DNA from: Halictus rubicundus
Lineage: Eukaryota > Arthropoda > Insecta > Hymenoptera > Halictidae
Assembly (NCBI RefSeq): GCF_050948215.1
Contig: NW_027488923.1
Span: 146,872 to 210,871 of the forward strand
Direction of reading: 5' to 3'
Length of the DNA stretch: 64,000 nt
A program made the translations under genes and the position numbers. The notes beneath the pieces were generated by a model, which was given only the letters and a program-made list of their open reading frames with translations, did no database searches and was not told the DNA's origin. This document shows, in pieces, positions 42,090 to 56,000 of the stretch (position 1 is its first letter; every line of letters starts with the position of its first letter).

Positions 42090-45000
42090 TAGAGGATAGG
42101 ATAGGATAGAGGATAGGATAGGATAGAGGATAGGATATGATAGAGGATAGGATAGGATAGAAGATAGGATAGGATAGATGATAGGATAGGATAGAGGATA
42201 GGATAAGATAGAGGATAAGATAGGATAGAGGATAGGATAGGATAGAGGATAGGATATGATAGAGGATAGGATAGGATAGAGGATAGGATAGGATAGGATA
42301 GATGATAGGATAGGATAGAGGATAGGATAGGATAGATGATATTATAGGAAAGAGGAAAGGATATGATAGAGGATACGATATTATAGAGGATAGGATAGGA
42401 TAGAGGATAGGATATTATAAAGGATAGGATAGGATAGAGGATAGGATAGGATAGAGGATAGGATAGGATAGAGGATAGGATAGGATAGAGGATAGGATAG
42501 TATAGAGGATCGGATAGGATAGAGGATAGGATAGGATAGAGGATAGGATACGATAGAGGATACGATAGGATAGGATAGAGGGTAGGATAGGATAGAGGAT
42601 AGGATAGGATAGAGGATACGATAGGATAGGATAGAGAATAGGATAGGATAGAGGATAGGACAGGACAGAGGATAGGATATAATAGAGGATAGGATAGGAT
42701 AGAGGATACGATAGGAATGAGGGTAGGATAGAGAATAGGATAGGATAGAGGTTAGGGGATTGGATCGGATACAGGGTAGGAGACGATAGAGGATAGGATA
42801 GTATAGAGGATAGGATAGGATAGAGGATAGGATAGGATAGAGGATAGGATACGATAGAGGGTACGATAGGATAGGATAGAGGATAGGATAGGATAGAGGA
42901 TAGGATAGGATAGAGCATAGGATAGGATAGAGGATAGGATAGGATAGAGGATAGGATATGATAGAGGATAGGATAGGATAGAAGATAGGATAGGATAGAT
43001 GATAGGATAGGATAGAGGATAGGATAAGATAGAGGATAAGATAGGATAGAGGATAGGATAGGATAGAGGATAGGATATGATAGAGGATAGGATAGGATAG
43101 AGGATAGGATAGGATAGAGGATAGGATAGGATAGAGGATAGGATATGATAGTGGATCAGATAGAATAGAGGATTGGATAGGATAGATGATAGGATAGGAT
43201 AGAGGATAGGATAAGATAGAGGATAGGATAGGATAGATGATATTATAGGGAAGAGGAAAGGATATGATAGAGGATACGATATTATAGAGGATAGGATAGG
43301 ATAGAGGATAGGATATTATAAAGGATAGGATAGGATAGAGGATAGGGTAGGATAGAGGATAGGATAGGATATAGGATAGGATATGATAGAGGATAGGATA
43401 TGATAGAGGATAGGATAGGATAGAGGATAGGATAGGATAGATGATAGGATAGGATAGAGGATAGGATAAGATAGAGGATAGGATAGGATAGATGATAGGA
43501 TAGGATAGGATAGATGATAGGATAGGATAGAGGATAGGATAAGATAGGGGATAGGATAGGATAGAGGATAGGATAGGATAGAGGATAGGATCGGATAGAG
43601 GATAGGATAGGGGATTGGATAGAATAAAGGATAGGATAGGATAGAGGATAGGATAGAGGATAGGGTAAGATAGAGGATAAGATAGGATAGAGTATAGGAT
43701 AGGATAGAGGATAGGATATGATAGAGGATAGGATAGGATAGAGGATAGGATATGATAGAGGATAGGATAGGATAGAGGATAGGATAGGATAGGATAGATG
43801 ATATTATAGGAAAGAGGAAAGGATATGATAGAGGATACGATATTATAGAGGATAGGATAGGATAGAGGATAGGATATTATAAAGGATATGATAGGATAGA
43901 GGATAGGATAGGATAGAGGATAGGATAGGATAGAGGATAGGATAGTATAGAGGATAGGATAGGATAGAGGATAGGATAGGATAGAGGATAGGATACGATA
44001 GAGGATAGGATAGGATAGAGGATAGGATAGGATAGAGGATAGGATATGATAGAGGATAGGATAGGATAGAAGATAGGATAGGATAGATGATAGGATAGGA
44101 TAGAGGATAGGATAAGATAGAGGATAAGATAGGATAGAGGATAGGATAGGATAGAGGATAGGATATGATAGAGGATAGGATAGGATAGAGGATAGGATAG
44201 GATAGGATAGATGATAGGATAGGATAGAGGATAGGATAGGATAGATGATATTATAGGAAAGAGGAAAGGATATGATAGAGGATACGATATTATAGAGGAT
44301 AGGATAGGATAGAGGATAGGATATTATAAAGGATAGGATAGGATAGAGGATAGGATAGGATAGAGGATAGGATAGGATAGAGGATAGGATAGGATAGAGG
44401 ATAGGATAGTATAGAGGATCGGATAGGATAGAGGATAGGATAGGATAGAGGATAGGATACGATAGAGGATACGATAGGATAGGATAGAGGGTAGGATAGG
44501 ATAGAGGATAGGATAGGATAGAGGATACGATAGGATAGGATAGAGAATAGGATAGGATAGAGGATAGGACAGGACAGAGGATAGGATATAATAGAGGATA
44601 GGATAGGATAGAGGATACGATAGGAATGAGGGTAGGATAGAGAATAGGATAGGATAGAGGTTAGGGGATTGGATCGGATACAGGGTAGGAGACGATAGAG
44701 GATAGGATAGTATAGAGGATAGGATAGGATAGAGGATAGGATAGGATAGAGGATAGGATACGATAGAGGGTACGATAGGATAGGATAGAGGATAGGATAG
44801 GATAGAGGATAGGATAGGATAGAGCATAGGATAGGATAGAGGATAGGATAGGATAGAGGATAGGATATGATAGAGGATAGGATAGGATAGAAGATAGGAT
44901 AGGATAGATGATAGGATAGGATAGAGGATAGGATAAGATAGAGGATAAGATAGGATAGAGGATAGGATAGGATAGAGGATAGGATATGATAGAGGATAGG

Positions 45001-45905
45001 ATAGGATAGAGGATAGGATAGGATAGAGGATAGGATAGGATAGAGGATAGGATATGATAGTGGATCAGATAGAATAGAGGATTGGATAGGATAGATGATA
45101 GGATAGGATAGAGGATAGGATAAGATAGAGGATAGGATAGGATAGATGATATTATAGGGAAGAGGAAAGGATATGATAGAGGATACGATATTATAGAGGA
45201 TAGGATAGGATAGAGGATAGGATATTATAAAGGATAGGATAGGATAGAGGATAGGGTAGGATAGAGGATAGGATAGGATATAGGATAGGATATGATAGAG
45301 GATAGGATATGATAGAGGATAGGATAGGATAGAGGATAGGATAGGATAGATGATAGGATAGGATAGAGGATAGGATAAGATAGAGGATAGGATAGGATAG
45401 ATGATAGGATAGGATAGGATAGATGATAGGATAGGATAGAGGATAGGATAAGATAGGGGATAGGATAGGATAGAGGATAGGATAGGATAGAGGATAGGAT
45501 CGGATAGAGGATAGGATAGGGGATTGGATAGAATAAAGGATAGGATAGGATAGAGGATAGGATAGAGGATAGGGTAAGATAGAGGATAAGATAGGATAGA
45601 GTATAGGATAGGATAGAGGATAGGATATGATAGAGGATAGGATAGGATAGAGGATAGGATATGATAGAGGATAGGATAGGATAGAGGATAGGATAGGATA
45701 GGATAGATGATATTATAGGAAAGAGGAAAGGATATGATAGAGGATACGATATTATAGAGGATAGGATAGGATAGAGGATAGGATATTATAAAGGATATGA
45801 TAGGATAGAGGATAGGATAGGATAGAGGATAGGATAGGATAGAGGATAGGATAGTATAGAGGATAGGATAGGATAGAGGATAGGATAGGATAGAGGATAG
45901 GATAC
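42090..45905 (+). repeat. Two adjacent copies of a 1,909-bp higher-order unit
   Basis: All landmarks repeat at 1,909-1,910 bp: cassettes (42335/44245, 43236/45145, 43797/45706), GGGATTGGATCGG (42756/44665), GTGGATCA (43151/45060) and GAGCATAGG (42913/44822). The 167-codon conceptual frames of the two copies are identical. The first copy ends about where the second begins, near 44.0 kb, so this is a true tandem pair. A third partial copy of the GGATTGGATCGG part (46110) follows at 1,445 bp. Confidence 0.9.
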
Positions 45906-46521
45906 GATAGAGGATACGATAGGATAGGATAGAGGGTAGGATAGGATAGAGGATAGGATAGGATAGAGGATACGATAGGATAGGATAGAGAATAGGATAG
46001 GATAGAGGATAGGACAGGACAGAGGATAGGATATAATAGAGGATAGGATAGGATAGAGGATACGATAGGAATGAGGGTAGGATAGAGAATAGGATAGGAT
46101 AGAGGTTAGGGGATTGGATCGGATACAGGGTAGGAGACGATAGAGGATAGGATAGTATAGAGGATAGGATAGGATAGAGGATAGGATAGGATAGAGGATA
46201 GGATACGATAGAGGGTACGATAGGATAGGATAGAGGATAGGATAGGATAGAGGATAGGATAGGATAGAGCATAGGATAGGATAGAGGATAGGATAGGATA
46301 GAGGATAGGATATGATAGAGGATAGGATAGGATAGAAGGTAGGATAGGATAGATGATAGGATGGGATAGAGGATAGGATAAGATAGAGGATAAGATAGGA
46401 TAGAGGATAGGATAGGATAGAGGATAGGATATGATAGAGGATACCATAAGATAGAGGATAGGATAGGATAGAGGATAGGATAGGATAGAGCATAGGATAG
46501 GATAGAGGATAGGATAGGATA

Positions 46522-48000
46522 GATGATATTATAGGAAAGAGGAAAGGATATGATAGAGGATACGATATTATAGAGGATAGGATAGGATAGAGGATAGGAT
46601 ATTATAAAGGATAGGATAGGATAGAGGATATTATAGGATAGAGGATAGGATAGGATAGAGGATAGGATAGTATAGAGGATAGGATAGGATAGAGGATAGG
46701 ATTGGATAGAGGATAGGATACGATAGAGGATACGATAGGATAGGATAGAGGGTAGGATAGGATAGAGGATAGGATAGGATAGAGGATAGGATAGGATAGA
46801 GGATACGATAGGATAGGATAGAGAATAGGATAGGCTAGACGATAGGACAGGACAGAGGATAGGATAGGATAGAGGATAGGATAGGATAGAGGATACGATA
46901 GGAATGAGGATAGGATAGAGAATAGGATAGGATAGAGGTTAGGGGATTGGATCGGATACAGGATAGGAGACGATAGAGGATAGGATAGGATAGATGATAG
47001 GATAGGATAGAGGATAGGATAGGATAGGATAGAGGATAGGATAGGATAGAGGATAGGATAGGATAGAGGATAGGGTAGGATAGAGGATAGGATATGATAG
47101 AGGATAGGATAGGATAGAAGATAGGATAGGATAGATGATAGGATAGGATAGAGGATAGGATAAGATAGAGGATAAGATAGGATAGAGGATAGGATAGGAT
47201 AGAGGATAGGATATGATAGAGGATAGGATAGGATAGAGGATAGGATAGGATAGGATAGATGATAGGATAGGATAGAGGATAGGATAGGATAGATGATATT
47301 ATAGGAAAGAGGAAAGGATATGATAGAGGATACGATATTATAGAGGATAGGATGGGATAGAGGATAGGATATTATAAAGGATAGGATAGGATAGAGGATA
47401 GGATAGGATAGAGGATAGGATAGGATAGAGGATAGGATAGTATAGAGGATAGGATAGGATAGAGGATAGGACAGGACAGAGGATAGGATATAATAGAGGA
47501 TAGGATAGGATAGAGGATACGATAGGAATGAGGGTAGGATAGAGAATAGGATAGGATAGAGGTTAGGGGATTGGATCGGATACAGGATAGGAGACGATAG
47601 AGGATAGGATAGTATAGAGGATAGGATAGGATAGAGGATAGGATAGGATAGAGGATAGGATACGATAGAGGGTACGGTAGGATAGGATAGAGGATATGAT
47701 AGGATAGAGGATAGGATAGGATAGAGCATAGGATAGGATAGAGGATAGGATAGGATAGAGGATAGGATATGATAGAGGATAGGATTGGATAGAAGATAGG
47801 ATAGGATAGATGATAGGATAGGATAGAGGATAGGATAAGATAGAGGATAAGATAGGATAGAGGATAGGATAGGATAGAGGATAGGATAGGATAGATGATA
47901 TTATAGGGAAGAGGAAAGGATATGATAGAGGATACGATATTATAGAGGATAGGATAGGATAGAGGATAGGATATTATAAAGGATAGGATAGGATAGAGGA
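46522..48000 (+). repeat. About 1.5-kb block repeated 7.6 kb away (54151-55600) and partly at 37.8-38.7 kb
   Basis: Offsets to the distal copy are 7,629 bp at the first cassette (46522/54151) and at GGGATTGGATCGG (46943/54572). They are 7,594-7,595 bp at the following markers (47292/54887, 47577/55172, 47895/55489). The change of 34 bp is two monomers. A third relative at 38126 and GAGCATAGG 38560 is 9,166 bp before 47292 and 47726. The shared rare sign is GTACGGTAGG with GGATATGATAGG just before GAGCATAGG. Confidence 0.8.
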
Positions 48001-48589
48001 TAGGATAGGATAGAGGATAGGATAGGATAGAGGATAGGATAGTATAGAGGATAGGATAGTATAGAGGATAGGATACGATAGAGGATACGATAGGATAGGA
48101 TAGAGGATAGGATACGATAGAGGATACGATAGGATAGGATAGAGGATAGGATAGGATATAGGATAGGATATGATAGAGGATAGGATATGATAGACGATAG
48201 GATAGGATAGAGGATAGGATAGGATAGATGATAGGATAGGATAGAGGTTAGGATAAGATAGAGGATAGGATAGGATAGAGGATAGGATAGGATAGAGTAT
48301 AGGATAGGATAGAGGATAGGATAGGATAGAGGATAGGATAGGATAGAGGATAGGATATGATAGGATAGAGGATACGATAGGATAGGATAGAGGATAGGAT
48401 AGGATAGAGGATTGGATAGGATAGAGGATAGGATATGATAGAGGACAGGATATGATAGAGGATAGGATAGGATAGAGGATAGGATAGGATAGATGATAGG
48501 ATAGGATAGAGGTTAGGATAAGATAGAGGATAGGATAGGATAGAGGATAGGATAGGATAGAGGATAGGATCGGATAGAGGATAGGATAG

Positions 48590-50050
48590 GGGATTGGATA
48601 GAATAAAGGATAGGATAGGATAGAGGATAGGATAGAGGATAGGATAAGATAGAGGATAAGATAGGATAAAGTATAGGATAGGATAGAGGATAGGATATGA
48701 TAGAGGATAGGATAGGATAGAGGATAGGATAGGATAGATGATAGGATAGGATAGAGGATAGGATAGGATAGGATAGAGGATAGGATAGGATAGAGGATAG
48801 GATAGGATAGAGGAAAGGATAGGATAGAGGATAGGATATGATAGAGGATAGGATAGGATAGAAGATAGGATAGGATAGATGATAGGATAGGATAGAGGAT
48901 AGGATAAAATAGAGGATAAGATAGGATAGAGGATAGGATAGGATAGAGGATAGGATATGATAGAGGATAGGATAGGATAGAGGATAGGATAGGATAGGAT
49001 AGATGATAGGATAGGATAGAGGATAGGATAGGATAGATGATATTATAGGAAAGAGGAAAGGATATGATAGAGGATACGATATTATAGAGGATAGGATAGG
49101 ATAGAGGATAGGATATTATAAAGGATAGGATAGGATAGAGGATATTATAGGATAGAGGATAGGATAGGATAGAGGATAAGATAGTATAGAGGATAGGATA
49201 GGATAGAGGATAGGATAGGATAGAGGATAGGATACGATAGAGGATACGATAGGATAGGATAGAGGGTAGGATAGGATAGAGGATAGGATAGGATAGAGGA
49301 TAGGCTAGGATAGAGGATACGATAGGATAGGATAGAGAATAGGATAGGATAGAGGATACGATAGGAATGAGGATAGGATAGAGAATAGGATAGGATAGAG
49401 GTTAGGGGATTGGATCGGATACAGGATAGGAGACGATAGAGGATAGGATAGTATAGAGGATAGGATAGGATAGAGGATAGGATAGGATAGAGGTTGGATA
49501 CGTTAGAGGGTACGATAGGATAGGATAGAGGATAGGATAGGATAGAGGATAGGATAGGATAGAGGATAGGATAGGATAGAGCATAGGATAGGATAGAGGA
49601 TAGGATAGGATAGAGGATAGGATATGATAGAGGATAGGATAGGATAGAAGATAAGATAGGATAGAGGATAGGATAGGATAGAGGATAGGATATGATAGAG
49701 GATAGGATAGGATAGACGATAGGATAGGATAGAGGATAGGATAGGATAGAGGATAGGATATGATAGTGGATCAGATAGAATAGAGGATTGGATAGGATAG
49801 ATGATAGGATAGGATAGAGGATAGGATAGGATAGAGGATAGGATAGTATAGAGGATAGGATAGTATAGAGGATAGGATACGATAGAGGATACGATAGGAT
49901 AGGATGGAGGATAGGATGCGATAGAGGATACGATAGGATAGGATAGAGGATAGGATAGGATATAGGATAGGATATGATAGAGGATAGGATATGATAGAGG
50001 ATAGGATAGGATAGAGGATAGGATAGGATAGATGATAGGATAGGATAGAG
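48590..50050 (+). repeat. About 1.46-kb block repeated at 50580-52035 (offset 1,988 bp)
   Basis: The offset is exactly 1,988 bp at GAATAAAGG (48601/50589), the first AAAG of GGATAAAGTATAGG (48668/50656), GGATAAAATAGAGG (48906/50894), GGGATTGGATCGG (49406/51394), GTGGATCA (49766/51754) and AGGATGGAGG (49901/51889). No internal size change was found over this length, so the copies must be very young or kept identical. They part near 50.03/52.02 kb, where the second has one extra 17-bp unit. About 500 unshared bases separate the copies. Confidence 0.88.
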
Positions 50051-53000
50051 GATAGGATAAGATAGAGGATAGGATAGGATAGAGGATAGGATAGGATAGA
50101 GGATAGGATCGGATAGAGGATAGGATAGGGGATTGGATAGAATAAAGGATAGGATAGGATAGAGGATAGGATAGAGGATAGGATAGAGGATAGGATAAGA
50201 TAGAGGATAAGATAGGATAGAGTATAGGATAGGATAGAGGATAGGATAAGATAGAGGATAAGATAGGATAGAGGATAGGATAGGATAGAGGATAGGATAT
50301 GATAGAGGATAGGATAGGATAGAGGATAGGATAGGATAGAGGATAGGATAGGATAGAGGATAGGATAGGATAGAGGATAGGATATGATAGTGGATCAGAT
50401 AGAATAGAGGATTGGATAGGATAGATGATAGGATAGGATAGAGGATAGGATAAGATAGAGGATAGGATAGGATACATGATATTATAGGGAAGAGGAAAGG
50501 ATATGATAGAGGATACGATATTATAGAGGATAGGATAGGATAGAGGATAGGATATTATAAAGGATAGGATAGGATAGAGGATAGGATAGAATAAAGGATA
50601 GGATAGGATAGAGGATAGGATAGAGGATAGGATAAGATAGAGGATAAGATAGGATAAAGTATAGGATAGGATAGAGGATAGGATATGATAGAGGATAGGA
50701 TAGGATAGAGGATAGGATAGGATAGATGATAGGATAGGATAGAGGATAGGATAGGATAGGATAGAGGATAGGATAGGATAGAGGATAGGATAGGATAGAG
50801 GAAAGGATAGGATAGAGGATAGGATATGATAGAGGATAGGATAGGATAGAAGATAGGATAGGATAGATGATAGGATAGGATAGAGGATAGGATAAAATAG
50901 AGGATAAGATAGGATAGAGGATAGGATAGGATAGAGGATAGGATATGATAGAGGATAGGATAGGATAGAGGATAGGATAGGATAGGATAGATGATAGGAT
51001 AGGATAGAGGATAGGATAGGATAGATGATATTATAGGAAAGAGGAAAGGATATGATAGAGGATACGATATTATAGAGGATAGGATAGGATAGAGGATAGG
51101 ATATTATAAAGGATAGGATAGGATAGAGGATATTATAGGATAGAGGATAGGATAGGATAGAGGATAAGATAGTATAGAGGATAGGATAGGATAGAGGATA
51201 GGATAGGATAGAGGATAGGATACGATAGAGGATACGATAGGATAGGATAGAGGGTAGGATAGGATAGAGGATAGGATAGGATAGAGGATAGGATAGGATA
51301 GAGGATACGATAGGATAGGATAGAGAATAGGATAGGATAGAGGATACGATAGGAATGAGGATAGGATAGAGAATAGGATAGGATAGAGGTTAGGGGATTG
51401 GATCGGATACAGGATAGGAGACGATAGAGGATAGGATAGTATAGAGGATAGGATAGGATAGAGGATAGGATAGGATAGAGGTTGGATACGTTAGAGGGTA
51501 CGATAGGATAGGATAGAGGATAGGATAGGATAGAGGATAGGATAGGATAGAGGATAGGATAGGATAGAGCATAGGATAGGATAGAGGATAGGATAGGATA
51601 GAGGATAGGATATGATAGAGGATAGGATAGGATAGAAGATAAGATAGGATAGAGGATAGGATAGGATAGAGGATAGGATATGATAGAGGATAGGATAGGA
51701 TAGACGATAGGATAGGATAGAGGATAGGATAGGATAGAGGATAGGATATGATAGTGGATCAGATAGAATAGAGGATTGGATAGGATAGATGATAGGATAG
51801 GATAGAGGATAGGATAGGATAGAGGATAGGATAGTATAGAGGATAGGATAGTATAGAGGATAGGATACGATAGAGGATACGATAGGATAGGATGGAGGAT
51901 AGGATGCGATAGAGGATACGATAGGATAGGATAGAGGATAGGATAGGATATAGGATAGGATATGATAGAGGATAGGATATGATAGAGGATAGGATAGGAT
52001 AGAGGATAGGATAGGATAGAGGATAGGATAGGATAGATGATAGGATAGGATAGAGGATAGGATAAGATAGAGGATAGGATAAGATAGAGGATAGGATAGG
52101 ATAGAGGATAGGATAAGATAGAGGATAAGATAGGATAGAGTATAGGATAGGATAGAGGATAGGATAAGATAGAGGATAAGATAGGATAGAGGATAGGATA
52201 GGATAGAGGATAGGATATGATAGAGGATAGGATAGGATAGAGGATAGGATAGGATAGAGGATAGGATAGGATAGAGGATAGGATAGGATAGAGGATAGGA
52301 TATGATAGTGGATCAGATAGAATAGAGGATTGGATAGGATAGATGATAGGATAGGATAGATGATAGGATAGGATAGAGGATAGGATAGGATAGATGATAT
52401 TATAGGAAAGAGGAAAGGATATGATAGAGGATACGATATTATAGAGGATAGGATAGGATAGAGGATAGGATATTATAAAGGATAGGATAGGATAGAGGAT
52501 AGGATAGGATAGAGGATAGGATAGGATAGAGGATAGGATATGATAGAGGATAGGATAGGATAGAGGATAGGATAGGATAGAGGATAGGATCGGATAGAGG
52601 ATAGGATAGGGGATTGGATAGAATAAAGGATAGGATAGGATAGAGGATAGGATAGAGGATAGGATAGAGGATAGGATAAGATAGGATAGAGTATAGGATA
52701 GGATAGAGGATAGGATAAGATAGAGGATAAGATAGGATAGAGGATAGGATAGGATAGAGGATAGGATATGATAGAGGATAGGATAGGATAGAGGATAGGA
52801 TAGGATAGAGGATAGGATAGGATAGAGGATAGGATATGATAGTGGATCAGATAGAATAGAGGATTGGATAGGATAGGATAGAGGATAGGATAAGATAGAG
52901 GATAGGATAGGATAGATGATATTATAGGGAAGAGGAAAGGATATGATCGAGGATACGATATTATAGAGGATAGGATAGGATAGAGGATAGGATATTATAA

Positions 53001-56000
53001 AGGATAGGATAGGATAGATGATAAGATAGGATAGAGGATAGGATAAAATAGAGGATAAGATAGGATAGATGATAGGATAGGATAGAGGATAGGATATGAT
53101 AGAGGATAGGATAGGATAGAGGATAGGATAGGATAGAGGATAGGATAGGATAGAGGATACGATAGGAATGAGGATAGGATAGAGAATAGGATAGGATAGA
53201 GGTTAGGGGATTGGATCGGATACAGGATAGGAGACGATAGAGGATAGGATAGGATAGATGATAGGATAGGATAGAGGATAGGATAGGATAGGATTGAGGA
53301 TAGGATAGGATAGAGGATAGGATAGGATAGAGGATAGGATAGGATAGAGGATAGGATATGATAGAGGATAGGATAGGATAGAAGATAGGATAGGATAGAT
53401 GATAGGATCGGATAGAGGATAGGATAAGATAGAGGATAAGATGGGATAGAGGATAGGATAGGATAGAGGATAGGATATGATAGAGGATAGGATAGGATAG
53501 AGGATAGGATAGGATAGGATAGATGATAGGATAGGATAGAGGATAAGATAGGATAGATGATATTATAGGAAAGAGGAAAGGATATGATAGAGGATACGAT
53601 ATTATAGAGGATAGGATAGGATAGAGGATAGGATATTATAAAGGATAGGATAGGATAGAGGATAGGATAGGATAGAGGATAGGATAGGATAGAGGATAGG
53701 ATAGTATAGAGGATAGGATAGGATAGAGGATAGGATAGGATAGAGGATAGGATACGATAGAGGACACGATAGGATAGGATAGAGGGTAGGATAGGATAGA
53801 GGATAGGATAGGATAGAGGATACGATAGGATAGGATAGAGAATAGGATAGGATAGAGGATAGGACAGGACAGAGGATAGGATATAATAGAGGATAGGATA
53901 GGATAGAGGATACGATAGGAATAAGGGTAGGATAGAGAATAGGATAGGATAGAGGTTAGGGGATTGGATCGGATACAGGATAGGAGACGATAGAGGATAG
54001 GATAGTATAGAGGATAGGGTAGGATAGAGGATAGGATAGGATAGAGGATAGGATACGATAGAGGGTACGATAGGATAGGATAGAGGATAGGATAGGATAG
54101 AGGATAGGATAGGATAGAGCATAGGATAGGATAGAGGATAGGATAGGATAGATGATATTATAGGAAAGAGGAAAGGATATGATAGAGGATACGATATTAT
54201 AGAGGATAGGATAGGATAGAGGATAGGATATTATAAAGGATAGGATAGGATAGAGGATATTATAGGATAGAGGATAGGATAGGATAGAGGATAGGATAGT
54301 ATAGAGGATAGGATAGGATAGAGGATAGGATAGGATAGAGGATAGGATACGATAGAGGATACGATAGGATAGGATAGAGGGTAGGATAGGATAGAGGATA
54401 GGATAGGATAGAGGATAGGATAGGATAGAGGATACGATAGGATAGGATAGAGAATAGGATAGGATAGACGATAGGACAGGACAGAGGATAGGATAGAATA
54501 GAGGATAGGATAGGATAGAGGATACGATAGGAATGAGGATAGGATAGAGAATAGGATAGGATAGAGGTTAGGGGATTGGATCGGATACAGGATAGGAGAC
54601 GATAGAGGATAGGATAGGATAGATGATAGGATAGGATAGAGGATAGGATAGGATAGGATAGAGGATAGGATAGGATAGAGGATAGGATATGATAGAGGAT
54701 AGGATAGGATAGAAGATAGGATAGGATAGATGATAGGATAGGATAGAGGATAGGATAAGATAGAGGATAAGATAGGATAGAGGATAGGATAGGATAGAGG
54801 ATAGGATATGATAGAGGATAGGATAGGATAGAGGATAGGATAGGATAGGATAGATGATAGGATAGGATAGAGGATAGGATAGGATAGATGATATTATAGG
54901 AAAGAGGAAAGGATATGATAGAGGATACGATATTATAGAGGATAGGATGGGATAGAGGATAGGATATTATAAAGAATAGGATAGGATAGAGGATAGGATA
55001 GGATAGAGGATAGGATAGGATAGAGGATAGGATAGTATAGAGGATAGGATAGGATAGAGGATAGGACAGGACAGAGGATAGGATATAATAGAGGATAGGA
55101 TAGGATAGAGGATACGATAGGAATGAGGGTAGGATAGAGAATAGGATAGGATAGAGGTTAGGGGATTGGATCGGATACAGGATAGGAGACGATAGAGGAT
55201 AGGATAGTATAGAGGATAGGATAGGATAGAGGATAGGATAGGATAGAGGATAGGATACGATAGAGGGTACGGTAGGATAGGATAGAGGATATGATAGGAT
55301 AGAGGATAGGATAGGATAGAGCATAGGATAGGATAGAGGATAGGATAGGATAGAGGATAGGATATGATAGAGGATAGGATTGGATAGAAGATAGGATAGG
55401 ATAGATGATAGGATAGGATAGAGGATAGGATAAGATAGAGGATAAGATAGGATAGAGGATAGGATAGGATAGAGGATAGGATAGGATAGATGATATTATA
55501 GGGAAGAGGAAAGGATATGATAGAGGATACGATATTATAGAGGATAGGATAGGATAGAGGGTAGGATAGGATAGAGGATAGGATAGGATAGAGGATAGGA
55601 TAGGATAGAGGATACAGGATAGGATAGGATAGAGGATAGGATATGATAGAGGATAGGATAGGATAGAGGATAGGATAGGATAGGATAGATGATAGGATAG
55701 GATAGAGGATAGGATAGGATAGTTGATATTATAGGAAAGAGGAAAGGATATGATAGAGGATACGATATTATAGAGGATAGGATAGGATAGAGGATAGGAG
55801 ATTATAAAGGATAGGATAGGATAGAGGATAGGATATGATAGAGCATAGGATAGGATAGAGGATAGGATAGTATAGAGGATAGGATAGGATAGAGGATAGG
55901 ATAGGATAGAGGATAGGATACGATAGAGGATACGATAGGATAGGATAGAGGGTAGGATAGGATAGAGGATAGGATAGGATAGAGGATAGGATAGGATAGA

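Larger units (their letters stand above)
29800..52915 (+). repeat. GTGGATCAGATAG landmark family (14 copies)
   Basis: GTGGATCA occurs at 29800, 33411, 35344, 36724, 40011, 40543, 40885, 43151, 45060, 49766, 50390, 51754, 52308 and 52842 and nowhere else that I saw. It is normally followed by GATAGAATAGAGGATTGG (the copy at 29800 has GATAGGATAG). On the complementary strand it introduces a TGA, which ends or resets open frames. In nine of the fourteen copies a GATGATATTATAGG cassette begins exactly 85 bp downstream; at 52842 the distance is 73 bp. Confidence 0.85.
28990..55215 (+). repeat. GGGATTGGATCGGATACAG landmark family (16 copies)
   Basis: GGGATTGGATCGG starts at 29031, 29524, 32793, 35000, 38401, 42756, 44665, 46110, 46943, 47577, 49406, 51394, 53217, 53960, 54572 and 55172. 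It is preceded by a GGAATGAGG or GGAATGAGGG unit and GAGAATAGG, and followed by GGATAGGAGACGATAGAGG. The whole module is about 70-80 bp and is the most diverged recurrent piece in the array. A single older-looking relative lies at 541 in zone I. Confidence 0.85.
29885..55570 (+). repeat. GATGATATTATAGG cassettes of zone III (30 copies)
   Basis: GAAGAGG-tailed copies start at 29885, 30298 (GATATCATAGG), 33496, 35429, 36809, 38677, 40096, 43236, 45145, 47895, 50475 (CATGAT), 52915 and 55489. AAAGAGG-tailed copies start at 34579, 36328, 38126, 41752, 42335, 43797, 44245, 45706, 46522, 47292, 49036, 51025, 52393, 53556, 54151, 54887 and 55732 (GTTGAT). In full copies three ATTATA cores follow one another within about 90 bp: GATGATATTATAGG, GATACGATATTATAGAGG and GGATATTATAAAGG. 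The copy at 41752 keeps a zone II-like GGATAGGTTAGG continuation and may be a zone II/III intermediate. Confidence 0.8.

Noticed and set aside
43236..43330. Bacterial -10 boxes (TATAAT on the - strand of ATTATA)
   Set aside because: No -35 partner at the right spacing and no gene follows. The context is a long eukaryote-type satellite.
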